A stretch of 55,753 nucleotides of DNA, from positions 1-55,753 of the IMG/VR virus record IMGVR_UViG_3300022934_000025; one strand, given 5' to 3'. Source of the stretch: a virus. A program made the translations under genes and the position numbers. A model generated the notes under the pieces. The model was not told the DNA's origin, searched no databases, and worked only from the letters and a program-made list of their open reading frames with translations. This document shows, in pieces, positions 7,744 through 18,700 of this stretch (position 1 is the first letter of the stretch; every line of letters begins with the position of its first letter).

Positions 7744-8111
7744 TATTTTGCACCGTCTTCTTCTTTTTGTCGTTGCTCATAGAGCGCCTCTAACGTACCC
7801 ACACGGATGGTTAGTTCATGCACTTTATCTTGCATTTCGCGCAGTTCGTGCAAGTCCCTTTCCAAGCCTTCAAGCAACATATCCTGACGAGCATCTGCCG
7901 GAAGCGAACCAAGCTGTCCTCTAGGCCAGAGGATTCGAAACTCACTGTTGGCTTTGATTTCAATGTCGGTCATCTCGATGTTATGTTCGAGAGCCGTGAG
8001 GCGTGATTCGATGGTAAAGTATGCCATCGTGGCTACCGCGGTCAGAGCTATCATGCCCAAGATATTCTTGAGCGGGATGGTTAAATTAGTGTCTTCTGAT
8101 ACTCTGGCCAT
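7743..8111 (-). CDS. N-terminally anchored coiled-coil membrane protein
   Basis: 122 residues. After a short polar start, residues about 15-32 (ILGMIALTAVATMAYFTI) form a membrane helix, followed by a long coiled coil rich in Leu, Glu and Arg that ends with EQRQKEEDGAK. The topology resembles i-spanin or virion membrane proteins with a periplasmic coiled coil, but there is no lipoprotein partner that I can see. It lies between the large internal-virion genes and the membrane protein at 7285-7743. Confidence 0.72.
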   Translation of the reverse strand: MARVSEDTNLTIPLKNILGMIALTAVATMAYFTIESRLTALEHNIEMTDIEIKANSEFRILWPRGQLGSLPADARQDMLLEGLERDLHELREMQDKVHELTIRVGTLEALYEQRQKEEDGAK

Positions 8112-8127
8112 AGCATTGAATTAATCC

Positions 8128-9060
8128 TTAAAACGCCGCAGGCAAAGATGCTATACCCCGATCCATGGGAGTCTGTGCCTGTGGTTGTGGCATATATTGT
8201 TGAGCCATGGGTCCGCCACCATACCCAAAGCTTTCTTCTGCGCCAAAATGGGCGCGTTCCGCCTGATCGACTAGATCAAGGAAGTGATCGACTTTTTGTT
8301 GTTGCGCCTGCATTTCAGGCTGCGCATAAGTCTGCATTAAATAATTTTGATAAACACGTAATGGTGACGCTTGCATCATCCCCATTTGTTGCCCGAATTT
8401 TTGTTGTAGGCTTTCAAAAGCCCCGCCAATACCGGGTGATGGCATAGGACCACGATCTACCTGAATTACTGGCGCTGGCATTGGCCCACTTAACACTGGT
8501 ATGGGCTCAGGAGCGTTCATTTTTATCTGCCCCACTGGCATAGTTGAATATACTTTTTCCGGCGGAGGTGCCACTGAGTAACTTGATTTCATTGGGTCCG
8601 CGTATGGCGATTTAATCATTCCGCCCTCCTGCATATATTGAATTACACCTCCTTCTGCTCGGCGTTGTACATCTCTACCGTTACCGCCGCCACCGCCTCC
8701 ACCGCCGCCACCGCCGCCACCACCAGAAGTGGTGCTTGAGCTAGTTGATGTCCCAGTAGGGCTACCCGCTCCAGAAAATCCAGCTAACCCGGACGTTCCT
8801 CCAGAGGTGTGACCGCTAAACCCGCCAAAGCTAAAAGCAGGATTCGTGGACGCTGTACCGCGGCCCACGTAAGAATACGGAATGGCGTCCATCGCCGCCT
8901 CTTCCGCTTTTGCTCTACTATCGGCTTTCTTTTGTACCTGTGCCGAAAACGCGTCATACGTTTCCTGCGTGTAGTTGTACTTTTCAGGATTCTGTAAACG
9001 ATCTAACTCGTCTGCCGTGTAGTAAGAGCCTCTTCCCCCGTATTCTGCAAATATACTCAT
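8128..9060 (-). CDS. Virion-type protein with polyglycine tract
   Basis: 310 residues. The N-terminus has YYTADELDRLQNPEKYNYTQ. A Ser/Thr/Gly-rich middle leads to 14 consecutive glycines encoded at 8683-8724, followed by the motif EGGVIQYMQEGGMIKSPYAD and a Pro/Gln/Met-rich C-terminus. The GG-x-V...GG motif recurs in several other proteins of this phage. Low complexity and position in the virion block suggest a structural or minor virion protein. The start overlaps the upstream stop (ATGA). Confidence 0.75.
   Translation of the reverse strand: MSIFAEYGGRGSYYTADELDRLQNPEKYNYTQETYDAFSAQVQKKADSRAKAEEAAMDAIPYSYVGRGTASTNPAFSFGGFSGHTSGGTSGLAGFSGAGSPTGTSTSSSTTSGGGGGGGGGGGGGGNGRDVQRRAEGGVIQYMQEGGMIKSPYADPMKSSYSVAPPPEKVYSTMPVGQIKMNAPEPIPVLSGPMPAPVIQVDRGPMPSPGIGGAFESLQQKFGQQMGMMQASPLRVYQNYLMQTYAQPEMQAQQQKVDHFLDLVDQAERAHFGAEESFGYGGGPMAQQYMPQPQAQTPMDRGIASLPAAF
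8683..8724. repeat. Glycine-codon microsatellite
   Basis: Fourteen consecutive glycine codons (GGN) on the minus strand, as nearly pure GGC/GGT triplets. Such triplet runs can change length by slippage, so the linker length of this protein may vary between phage variants. Confidence 0.9.
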
Positions 9061-12000
9061 CCTGCTTGCCCCATCAAACTAGCAATACCCAAAAGTTCGC
9101 GGTCTTCGGGAAATAAAGCTGCAAACCTAGCCCTATCAACTTGCCCTGAAGGGGTATTAGTTGGCTGGGGAGCCGCAGACGCAAGTTGCGTGGGCATAGG
9201 CGCAGCACCGCCGCCCTGAGTGGGAGGTTGGGCAGGTGGTACGAGAGCCCCTTGCTGGTTAGCAGGAGGCAAATTCTGTGGAAGATTTATTGGACGACTT
9301 GCTGGTTCTGGCGCTTCGTAATCGTCTTCTTCGATTACTGGTCTTGTGCCAAGTGGTATACGTCTTCCAGTTTGTCGAGCCAATGGTTCAAATACTTTTT
9401 CGAGAGCAGACATAGCGGCGTCTGCTTGTTTCTTGTCGTTAATTTCTTTCATCATCGCAGCAAGCAACTTAGGGTTAGAGAACATTTCTGTCATAACCTT
9501 TATACGTTGCGTCTCTGGTCCGCGAAGCAAGACACGCTGCACAAGCTCAGAACCGGTTTGTTCCGCGATAAGACCTCCGCTCATTCCGGGCATACCAAGA
9601 AACTTTTTCAATTGTTGTTGCGCCGCCGCACCGGCAGTAGCACCACCAATTCGGACGTAAAACAACTTAGCCAAACTGGGGTTTTTAAACAGGACGTTTT
9701 CAAAATCACCCGTTGCAAAAGCTTCCTCTACGCCGCGTAGAGTTTTTACGGCCTTTTGTACTTCGTCCATTTCGTCTTCAGTAGAAAGACCCTTCCGTAT
9801 CAGGAAGTCTTTCATAGAAAACTTAACGTCGGGTTGCACACCTTCTAATTGCCCAAACAAGGATTTTTGTAAGGCGTCACCATTCGGCAATCCTGCGGTG
9901 TTGTTAGCCTTACGAAGCGCATTGTTGAAAATAGCGGATTTCAAACCCTGCATCGCTTGACTGCGTGTATATTCACTACCAGCGTAATCAGCTTCGTCTA
10001 CCATTTGGTAGAGCTTGTTAAGTGCTAACGTTGGACGCTCTGACGCCAGTGCTTTCGCAACAGCTTTTCCGGGGTCCTCAAATTCAAGGACGCTTTGAAA
10101 TGCTTTAGTTGCATACAATCTGTCTATCTGGTCGGGCGTAAATCCTGCCTGCTTGGCCCGTGACGGGCTCATCATGTTGGAGGCATCGACTAACATGTTG
10201 TCAAAGGCCTTTTGAGCAGAAACGGCATCAGTTAGATCGACCTCTAAATCCGGTATTAGCGCGAAGAGTTCTTTCGTTCCCGGCTGATCTTTGAATGTAT
10301 CTAGTTTTCTTTGGTTAACTTGAAACGTCTCAATAATTTCATTTGGATTAGCGGGGTTCGGTATGGACTTTTTATCCATAATCTTGCTTAACGAATCTCG
10401 TAGCGCGGCACTCATTAATTCATCAGCGTCCATTACCAAAGCCTCTGCTTCAGTTAATCCGCCTTCATCAACAAGGAATCTACCTGCGGCACGAATTTGG
10501 TCAAACCGTTTGGCCGTGCTTAGATTACCGCCTCTAAAAACAGTATCCAGTAGGTTTTGAGGGTCAAGTATTAATCCTCTGTTTCTATCAGTAGCTGTAA
10601 GATCGCTTAAAAAACTACGCGTAAAGACGTTATTTCTAGCAAAGGTATATGCGCGGGCCGCGTTGTAAGCCTCAGAAGCCCCGTCTTGTTGACCAGTCAA
10701 ATCGCGCAGTAAAGCGTCGCTAATTTTGTCCAAACGTCCAGCATTTACGGTGTCGCCGGTTTTACGCAATTGTGCGGCACGGTTCAGTAAGCCTGAACGC
10801 ATTTCAAAAAACTTTTGCGCGGTTGCGGGGTTACGTCCTGTTTGGTTTTGGAAGTAATCTCGCAAATCATCAATATCTTTTTGGTAACCCGACAAAGCAC
10901 TTTCTAAGTCTCTTTGAGCGCCTTTTGATGCAAAGTTCAAACCACCGTCTCTTGAAGGACGGTCTAACAATTGCAGCACATTGGGTTGTTGAATTTCTCG
11001 ACCATTCTTCGCAAAAAACTGAGTTAATGGGTAGCTGCCGACTTCTTTCCAGAGCCGTTGTTCGCGGACTTTGCTTAAATCAATTTGATTTTTAAGCACG
11101 TCATACAGTTTTTCTGACAGGTTTACTCTGTCGGACGCTGCCGTTACATCACGTCCTATAACCGTTGACGCGGAGTCCATCAGCTTTGCTACGGAAGCAT
11201 CAACGTTATCTAAAATGTTTTGTTCAAACAGCCCTTGTTGGATTCGCGCCGCATAAGCTAGGGCCAATGGGTCTCCAGTCGCAGTCAAAGCACGAATGGC
11301 GTTGATTGCGCCAGCTTGCATTTCTTCTCGACCACGGCCTGTGGCTACTTTTAAGTCTTCGCTTGATTTAGCTAATTCGTTTTGAATGGTGCGCAGTGTA
11401 GGAGAAAAATCTAAACCCGCCATCTGGGCCAAATCAGCAACCGTTGGCGTGACTTCTTGGCCGTCAGCGCCTTTACGAACAACATCGGCTTCTTTACCAA
11501 GCTCTTCAATAAACTTGGCTAGTTTTTCATCTGCCGTAATGACACGCCCATCTGGGCCTACTGATTCAGCAAATTCTTCAGAGCGTTCCAAAGCCTGAAT
11601 AATACGTTTTGCACTGTCTTTTCTTAACGCGTCTGAAAGCAAGCCATCACGTTTTTCAGCGTTACTGGTGTTACCCCACCAGTTGCGCATAGTTCTAAAC
11701 AAGGCTTTACCGGCATCCGGGCCACTATCTACGAGGATTTGTGCAGGTATAGGAATAATCAACGAGCCTGCAAGCTCATAACCTACTCTTGCCCCTTCGT
11801 CATAAGGAGACATCTCTTGCGCAATGTAGGCCCCTGTTCCGGCCCCGCCTGCAACTAAACCTTCTGCGCCTAAAAATTTACCGGGATTTTCTCTAGCAAA
11901 CCGCATTGAACGATCAATGCCGCCTTCAATACCCGCGACTACTCTGGTGCCCACCGGTCCTTTTCTAGGATCAAAAACGTAACCCGCTGGATTAAATCTG

Positions 12001-12857
12001 CCGATACCAAGGTCTACACCAAGACCACCACCAAACATTTTGCCACGCTCGGAAGCTACGGCTCTGGCCCGTGAGGCGCGTTCAAATAACTTTGTAGCAG
12101 CCTTTTCGCTCAAACCTGCGTTTTTTGCGGCAAGCTGAAAAGCTTCGTCGGCCACGTCAACGTATTTGCCGTTCGAAACCTGTTTAAAGTTCTCAAGGAA
12201 CTCAATAGCACCTGTTTTGGCTTTGGGTATTGTGGGGGCCAGTTTCCATGGTGACGCCAACATTGACAACGCAAACATGCCTGTCTCACCGCCACGATAA
12301 GCAGGTTCAAGTGAAGGCACGACTGGAGCAGCTTCTCCAAGCACGGCGTCTTCTACTTCACCTGCACCGAGAGCGCCCAAAATAGCGCCGCCGATACCGC
12401 CGATACCGTAAACAATACCTTTTGCGGCTAGTCCGGGTAATCCAACCGGAGGAATCATGGCAGCTACAGGCGTTACAGCAGCGAGACCAGCCTTAAAACC
12501 AAGGCCGCCACCAACAGTTTCCGGAATCATACGAGCCGCGCCGCTTCCAGCGGCTTTTAAACCCGAAAAGCTGCCTTTTTCTGGGTCGTATTTACCGTAA
12601 TCTTCGACGTTGGTAAAAATAGTAAGCATTTCTTCTGGAGAAATGTTGCGTTCTTCGGGCGCAATACCTTTATACCGGTCCAGTTTGTCCAATATAGGGT
12701 GTGTACCATTAGCCAAGCTTTCTCGCGTAAGGGGTGCGTCTAACTCAAGTTCCTCATTGGCAATGGACAAGATGCCGTCAACGGTCTTGTCCAAACCTTG
12801 AGTTTCCATCAAGTTTTCAAACTGCGGCCTTGTAAGTTGAACTAACGCATCTGCCAT
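9057..12857 (-). CDS. Large internal virion-like protein
   Basis: 1266 residues. Residues about 115-166 form a Gly/Ala/Pro-rich hydrophobic segment with glycine-zipper spacing (GIVYGIGGIGGAILGALGAG), and a second apolar stretch lies near residues 330-380. Most of the rest is helical. The C-terminus is a Pro/Gln-rich linker ending with RARFAALFPEDRELLGIASL, a block that recurs in marine phage structural proteins. Size, membrane-active segments and place in the late operon suit a protein ejected with the DNA, like the T7 gp14-16 group, but no enzymatic domain is visible. Coupled to both neighbours by overlapping start and stop codons. Confidence 0.72.
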   Translation of the reverse strand: MADALVQLTRPQFENLMETQGLDKTVDGILSIANEELELDAPLTRESLANGTHPILDKLDRYKGIAPEERNISPEEMLTIFTNVEDYGKYDPEKGSFSGLKAAGSGAARMIPETVGGGLGFKAGLAAVTPVAAMIPPVGLPGLAAKGIVYGIGGIGGAILGALGAGEVEDAVLGEAAPVVPSLEPAYRGGETGMFALSMLASPWKLAPTIPKAKTGAIEFLENFKQVSNGKYVDVADEAFQLAAKNAGLSEKAATKLFERASRARAVASERGKMFGGGLGVDLGIGRFNPAGYVFDPRKGPVGTRVVAGIEGGIDRSMRFARENPGKFLGAEGLVAGGAGTGAYIAQEMSPYDEGARVGYELAGSLIIPIPAQILVDSGPDAGKALFRTMRNWWGNTSNAEKRDGLLSDALRKDSAKRIIQALERSEEFAESVGPDGRVITADEKLAKFIEELGKEADVVRKGADGQEVTPTVADLAQMAGLDFSPTLRTIQNELAKSSEDLKVATGRGREEMQAGAINAIRALTATGDPLALAYAARIQQGLFEQNILDNVDASVAKLMDSASTVIGRDVTAASDRVNLSEKLYDVLKNQIDLSKVREQRLWKEVGSYPLTQFFAKNGREIQQPNVLQLLDRPSRDGGLNFASKGAQRDLESALSGYQKDIDDLRDYFQNQTGRNPATAQKFFEMRSGLLNRAAQLRKTGDTVNAGRLDKISDALLRDLTGQQDGASEAYNAARAYTFARNNVFTRSFLSDLTATDRNRGLILDPQNLLDTVFRGGNLSTAKRFDQIRAAGRFLVDEGGLTEAEALVMDADELMSAALRDSLSKIMDKKSIPNPANPNEIIETFQVNQRKLDTFKDQPGTKELFALIPDLEVDLTDAVSAQKAFDNMLVDASNMMSPSRAKQAGFTPDQIDRLYATKAFQSVLEFEDPGKAVAKALASERPTLALNKLYQMVDEADYAGSEYTRSQAMQGLKSAIFNNALRKANNTAGLPNGDALQKSLFGQLEGVQPDVKFSMKDFLIRKGLSTEDEMDEVQKAVKTLRGVEEAFATGDFENVLFKNPSLAKLFYVRIGGATAGAAAQQQLKKFLGMPGMSGGLIAEQTGSELVQRVLLRGPETQRIKVMTEMFSNPKLLAAMMKEINDKKQADAAMSALEKVFEPLARQTGRRIPLGTRPVIEEDDYEAPEPASRPINLPQNLPPANQQGALVPPAQPPTQGGGAAPMPTQLASAAPQPTNTPSGQVDRARFAALFPEDRELLGIASLMGQAG

Positions 12858-15754
12858 TATTCTGCACCGTTGTTTTGTTTACGCATGTCCAAAATTTGCT
12901 GACGCGCTGTGTCAGTGCTTTGATCCTGTCCTTCGACGTTACTTGTCCTTACAGTCGGCTTGAAGTTAAAACCCTCTTGGAATTTAAGCACTTCGTTATA
13001 CAAAACCTTCAGCTTCTGCATATCTCTTCTAGCGCCAGTAAGCTGTTTTTCGGTGTACATACCCGGACGACCACCATATTCAGGTAGGATACTTGCACCC
13101 AATTGCAGTTGCTGTTTCAGCGTAGACTCAATTCCGGCCAGAGCGGCTTCAGCATCGGCGTCTGTTTTTAAGAACAATCCACCGGGACGTATATTGGTAG
13201 TTTCACGTTCAATAAGCTCTTGAACAAACTTTAGGATTCGACCGCTATCCGTGTCAGAGGTGTTATACTGCAAAATGTCGTTAGCCAAGTTATCTAAGCT
13301 AGTTGCTGCCTTTGCAATGTTCTTAGCACGTGGGCTGGCGTCTCCGCCAAACAATTCTGCGGAACCCTCTGAGAACAATCGGCCAATACCCGGAATTACT
13401 CTTGAAGCACCTATTACTTCTCTGTAATCCAACTCCGGATCAAACAAATAAGCAGGTGTGGTGTTCCAAACTGGCGATTCGGTATTAATAGAGCCATCCG
13501 CATTCACAATTTCTGTTGTGGCGGTCATCACATTTGCTTCTGGCTCTGGCATCGGTTGCCCGTCTTCGCCTAGTTCAATGCTCGTGATCCGTGTGTAGAG
13601 GTTCGGGTTACCCTGACGAACAGCATCAAGAACAACATCACTTAGTTTACCCGCAGAACCTTGGACATAACGCCCAGAGGTATCGTCCCAAACATCCTTG
13701 GCTGACGTATAGTCAAGTAAAGCTTGCTCATAAAGCGCGGTTTCGTCACCCAGAGTGCCTTCTGCAAACGCTTTCATACGCTCTGGGTTTGTGATGTAAG
13801 TCAATTCGTCGGTTTTAGCTTTGCTACCTACCTTAGTTGCATTTGCCACCATTCGGTCAATAGCCAAAGAGCCCAGCTTGTAAGCCTCGTCCAGAGCCTG
13901 CGCTCTTTCTGCAAGGCCAAGCGACACATCTTTTTGATCCGCGCCGCGTACTGCGAGAGCTTCATCAAAGGCTCTGTTAGTTTTGGCAATCGCTCTATCA
14001 ATCTCAGCTTGATCGGACGTAAATTGCTGCATTTCTTCTTGCATAAGCCTACGGAAGGCTTGATCGCTAAGTTGCAGATTTTCTCTTTGCGCACGGTTAA
14101 GAGCATTTTCCGCCGCAGTAAATGCGTTTTGAAGCTCTTGGTTTTCGCGCTCAATCGCACCGCGATGACTGGCAAGAGCAAGGTTTTGCTCATGCCCGCG
14201 TTCCATCTTGGAAATATCATTGATATGCAAGATATTGTCGCGTTGAAGCGTATTTTCGAAGGAAATCTGATTTTCAGCGATACGCAATTCACTACCCAGA
14301 CGCATGTTTTCTTTCTGAAGCTGGTCTTTGAGTAATGTGGCTTGTTGCGAGTTATCAAACTCAAGCGCGATAAGAGCTTGTTGGTTAGCAAACTGTTGTT
14401 CACGCACCGTGTCTTGATAGGCTTGTGTGTCCAACCGCTCTGACGTAGTAAAGTCAAAACGCTCTTGCTGCATCTGTCTGTTAAAGGCGTTGTTAATCTG
14501 TGCCAGTTCTTGTTGAAGCTGACCACGTAAGGTGATGTCTGCTTGGCTTTGTGCGCCTCGTAATTGTTGCAACAAGTTTTGAGCTTCAATTTTGCGGTTT
14601 GCCAGACGCATTTGGAAACTTTGGTTAGATTCGTTTTCTTCTCGGTTAAAAGCAAACGTTCTATCCATTTTCAAAAGTTCATGCGCTCGGTCTTCTGCTT
14701 TTTCTTTAGATTTCCAAGCACGTTCTGCCGCGGCAGCCTTATTGTCAGCATCTACTTTAAGCTCAAAAGCTAATTGATTTTCGGCAGCACCTAAAGCTGA
14801 CAGGTTTAGTGCCCGCTTTTCTTTCTTCTGGTCTTGTTTAAATTTCTGAAGCTCACCCGCACGGGCACTAATGTTACCCAATACCGGAGTAAACGCTTGA
14901 GCTAACCGCTCTGCGGGACTCATACGGGTTTCACCGGGCGTTGCAAACATCAAAGCGCCTTGTGCTACATCAAATAGCATTTGCGCTCTTGTCGTTTGTT
15001 GCTGGTCAGCAAATTCTGCTTCTTGATCGGCAAGTCCTAAAATGTCTCCATAAACCGCCTGTTTATCCTGATATATTTGTCCAAGGCGGCTATCACCACC
15101 GTTTGCCATGTAAGCTACGGAACCGCCTTGGTTAAAATTTACGGGAGCAGGCCCTCCTTGAGCCTGATCCGGACCGCCCATATTGACGGTGGACATAATG
15201 CCTTCTGCCATAGCTCCTTCGATTGGAGCGTTCATCTCTTCGGCAGCCAAACCGCCGATCCCTTGATCGACCGCTGCCATCATCATGACGGGCTGTACCA
15301 GTGCCAGCACTGATTCAGGAGTTTGTTGAGCATCTTCCTGTCCAACGACACTAGCCAGTTCTTGGTAGCGTTGTTCGATAGGCTGGTCATCACCTCGAAT
15401 ACCGTTCATTACGGTTTCGTAATCTTCGGCGTTTTCAAGATCGTCCATACCTTGCGCGTATTGAGTCAACATGCCTTCGAGCATTGCGGGGTCAATGCCA
15501 TTTTGCATAGCGCCTTGCGCTGCTTGATTGATGTCTACGCTGTTGGGATCAATCGCGGGCATACTCTGCGGACTCATCTGTGGTCCGGGTGCCGCGGGTG
15601 CTGGCATGGGAGCCATGCCCCCATCCTGCATTTCGATCACACCGCGACCAATCAATATATCTTTCTGGGTAACATTCCCATCCCCGCTAAGGTCGGGAAA
15701 GGCTGCACCCCCTTTAGCAAACATCTGTCTGCTCATAACTTCTCTATTCATCAT
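12857..15754 (-). CDS. Large coiled-coil virion protein with dockerin/EF-hand-like loop
   Basis: 965 residues. Residues 21-32 (DLSGDGNVTQKD) match a calcium-binding EF-hand or dockerin loop (ligands D, S, D, G, V, D), inside a block FPDLSGDGNVTQKDILIGRG common in marine phages. It is flanked by KGGAAF and QDGGM, and NQGGSVAYMANGGD follows near residue 210. From about 240 to 640 a very long Gln/Glu/Arg-rich coiled coil dominates, then a globular C-terminal part. Probably an internal or tail-associated virion protein; the calcium loop could stabilise the particle in seawater. Coupled to its neighbours through TAATG overlaps. Confidence 0.72.
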   Translation of the reverse strand: MMNREVMSRQMFAKGGAAFPDLSGDGNVTQKDILIGRGVIEMQDGGMAPMPAPAAPGPQMSPQSMPAIDPNSVDINQAAQGAMQNGIDPAMLEGMLTQYAQGMDDLENAEDYETVMNGIRGDDQPIEQRYQELASVVGQEDAQQTPESVLALVQPVMMMAAVDQGIGGLAAEEMNAPIEGAMAEGIMSTVNMGGPDQAQGGPAPVNFNQGGSVAYMANGGDSRLGQIYQDKQAVYGDILGLADQEAEFADQQQTTRAQMLFDVAQGALMFATPGETRMSPAERLAQAFTPVLGNISARAGELQKFKQDQKKEKRALNLSALGAAENQLAFELKVDADNKAAAAERAWKSKEKAEDRAHELLKMDRTFAFNREENESNQSFQMRLANRKIEAQNLLQQLRGAQSQADITLRGQLQQELAQINNAFNRQMQQERFDFTTSERLDTQAYQDTVREQQFANQQALIALEFDNSQQATLLKDQLQKENMRLGSELRIAENQISFENTLQRDNILHINDISKMERGHEQNLALASHRGAIERENQELQNAFTAAENALNRAQRENLQLSDQAFRRLMQEEMQQFTSDQAEIDRAIAKTNRAFDEALAVRGADQKDVSLGLAERAQALDEAYKLGSLAIDRMVANATKVGSKAKTDELTYITNPERMKAFAEGTLGDETALYEQALLDYTSAKDVWDDTSGRYVQGSAGKLSDVVLDAVRQGNPNLYTRITSIELGEDGQPMPEPEANVMTATTEIVNADGSINTESPVWNTTPAYLFDPELDYREVIGASRVIPGIGRLFSEGSAELFGGDASPRAKNIAKAATSLDNLANDILQYNTSDTDSGRILKFVQELIERETTNIRPGGLFLKTDADAEAALAGIESTLKQQLQLGASILPEYGGRPGMYTEKQLTGARRDMQKLKVLYNEVLKFQEGFNFKPTVRTSNVEGQDQSTDTARQQILDMRKQNNGAE

Positions 15755-18700
15755 TAAAATAACCCCGCTTGTTTAGCACCTGCCGCTGCCGACAAGCCTG
15801 CTACACCCAAGCCTAAGATAGACTGGGCTGGTGATACACTTCCGCCAGATGCTTGGGTAACGCCCATCTGACTAGACGGCGCACCCTTATAAATGTCGGA
15901 GAGGAAGCCCACACGTTGGTAAGGCTCGTACATCTGCTCGACTTGCGTCTTACGTTCTGCTTCAAGAACCGCTTGATCTTGTGCTTGCTGTTGCTTACCA
16001 ACATCGAACAAGAAGCCTGCTTCTTTCTGACCCAAGTTTTGTTGCAGTTCGCCAAGAGCGCCCTGACGTAGGCCAAGCTGGCTAAGAGCGTCACCTTGTT
16101 GCAATGCAAGCTGACCGTATTGAGTACCAAGAGAACCAAGTCCCTCGCCCAAACGACCTTGTAGCTCTGATCCTTGCAAGCCAAGAGCGCCCGCCTGTTG
16201 AGAACCCTGCATAGCCATCTGAGCTTGGCCTTGACCAAGCTGACCAGATTGACTTGCCAATTGTCCTGCAAGCTGTTCGGCAGATATACCAAGTTGTGCA
16301 GCTTGACGTGCGATGTCGGCTTGTTGGCCGACGCCTTGCATGGCTAACGCACCCGTTTGCTGGTTCAATTGACCCGCTAACTGCGCTTGATTCATGCCTG
16401 TCTGGGCTGCAAGTTGTTGTAAATTCATTCCGGTGTTGGCCAAAGCTTGAGCGTTTGCAGAAGCCATTTGTTCTGCACTCATCCCTAGCTGTCCTGCTTG
16501 CTGCAACGCTGCTAGACCAAGCTGACCACCTTGTTGTGCAGCCTGTTGCTGCATTTGAGCGGCACTCATACCCAGACCAGCGGCTTGTCCAGCCAACTGA
16601 CCTTGTAGTTGAGACGCACTCATACCTAATTGTCCAGCCAATTGCTCTGCCGAAATACCGGTTTGAGCTTGTTGCTGGGCCGTCTGCGCGGCTAATTGCT
16701 CTGCGCTTAATCCTAGCTGACCGGCCTGTTGAGCGGTCTGGGCTAGAAGTTGTTGTGCAGACATACCAGTCTGGGCTTGCTGCCCGATCAAACGACCAGC
16801 CAATTCTTCTGCACTCATGCCCATCTGAGCCGCTTGACCCGCGAGTTGACCTTGCAATTGAGCAGAGGAGATGCCCAATTGTCCGGCCAACTGTTCTGCG
16901 GATTGACCTAATTGCCCTGCTTGCGCCAAGTTCGAAGCAGCTAATTGCTCCGCGGACAAAGCTTGTTGTCCCGCACTCAGTGAACCTTGCTGGGCCATTT
17001 GCTCTGCGGAAAGCCCTAGCTGTCCTGCTTGCGCCAGATTTGAAGCAGCTAATTGCTCCGCCGACAATCCAAGCTGTCCTGCTTGGTTGAAAGCAGACAA
17101 CCCTAACTGACCACCTTGTAATGCGCCTTGCTGGGCTAGTTGTTCTGCGGACATTCCCGTCTGAGCCGCTAACTGCTCTGCGGAAAGTCCTAGTTGTCCT
17201 TGTTGTTGCGCGGTCCGTGCAGCGAGTTCTTCTGCCGACAAACCAAGTTGTCCGGCAGCTTGTGCTGCTTGCATTCCGGCTTGCGAACCTTGAGCGCCCA
17301 ATGCCCCAGTAAGCTGTGCAGCCTGTTGCGCACGAGCTTGTTGAGATTCAAATGCTTGTTGTGCCCGTTGAGCCGCGCTTTCGAAGCCTTGCTGACGCAT
17401 ACCTGCGGCAGTTCTGGCCTGTTGTTCTAAGATATTTCTGCCTAATTCTTGTTCGGCAACAGCTTGTCTTGAGCCACCAAACGCTCCGGCGCTTACCGCT
17501 TGTGCGGCTAATTGATCGCCTTGAATTTGACCCGCTCTAGCGATGTCTTGCAAAGCTTGCTGAACCGCAGCATCTTCATACTGGTTCATAAATGCGCCAG
17601 ATGAAGCGGGGTCAAATCCGCCAGTCGTACCGGCCAAACCTGCAATACCTTGCTGGGCCGTCTGTGTTCCTAACGCACCCGCCGCTTGTAAGGCTTGAGC
17701 GGCATCACCTGTGATACCCCTAGCGCCGGAAATCGCGGCTTGAGTCTGTTGTGCAGCTTGTTGCGCTGCCGTTTGTCCGCCTGTTCTAGCTTGACCTGCA
17801 ACGTTTCGAGCCGCTTGCGCAATATCATCAACTCCGCCAATAGCTCTTTCATAAGCACCTAACCCACCAGCGGCAGCCGTTTGAGCCGCGGTCCGCGCTG
17901 CGCCACTTACGCCGCCTAAACCTTGGCCAGTCTGTTGTGCGGCTAACCGTGCTGCGGCAGTAGCGTCCGCTACACCAGCACCTGTTTGTTGTGCAGCTAA
18001 TCGTGCAGCATCACTTACACCACCCAATCCTTGAGCAGTGCCAGCGGCACCCATTCTTGCACCGAGACCAGCTTGAGAAGCAGCATCTGCGCCCGCCAAA
18101 CCTGCGGCGGCTAACGCTTGCTGGCCACCTGCGGCCTGCGCTCTGGCAGCATCAATTGCGCCTTGAGTCGCGGTCCCTGCCTCTTGAGCAGCTTGTAACG
18201 CGCCAATACCAGCTTGTTGTAATCCTGTTCCTGCACCCTGAACAGCACCTCGTGCAGCTTGAATAGCTGCGGCAGTGTCCGTTCCGGCTTGTTGTGCCGC
18301 GGCCCGCGCTCCGGTGCCCGCTTCTGTAGCAAAAGCTTGGCCTTGACCGGCAGCCGTGCCTAAATCGGCTTGTCCCGTGGCTGCGGCTTGTTGAGCAGCT
18401 AACGTAGCAGCATCCAAACCAGCTTGTGTGGTGTCCGCTTGCGTCAGGGCACCTTGTCCAAGATTGGCGGCAAGGTTTCGTGCAGCGGTATCTGCCGTGG
18501 CTAACCCTGTGCCAAGAGCATCTACACGCCCTGTAGCCGCGGCATCTTGAGCGGCTTGCGCAGCAATAAGATTTGCAGCCTGATTACCGGCAGCAACATC
18601 TTGTACTACGCCGGGAATGTTTGCAGCGGCAGTACCTAACGCTTGTTGACCACCGCCAGCGGCAGTTCTAGCACCAACAGCGGCAGTATCTAGTGCGCCT

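Noticed and set aside
13724-14655. Long frames on both strands within the 12857-15754 gene
   Set aside because: Shadow frames caused by the biased Gln/Glu-rich coding sequence; the 965-codon gene fits the operon with coupled starts.
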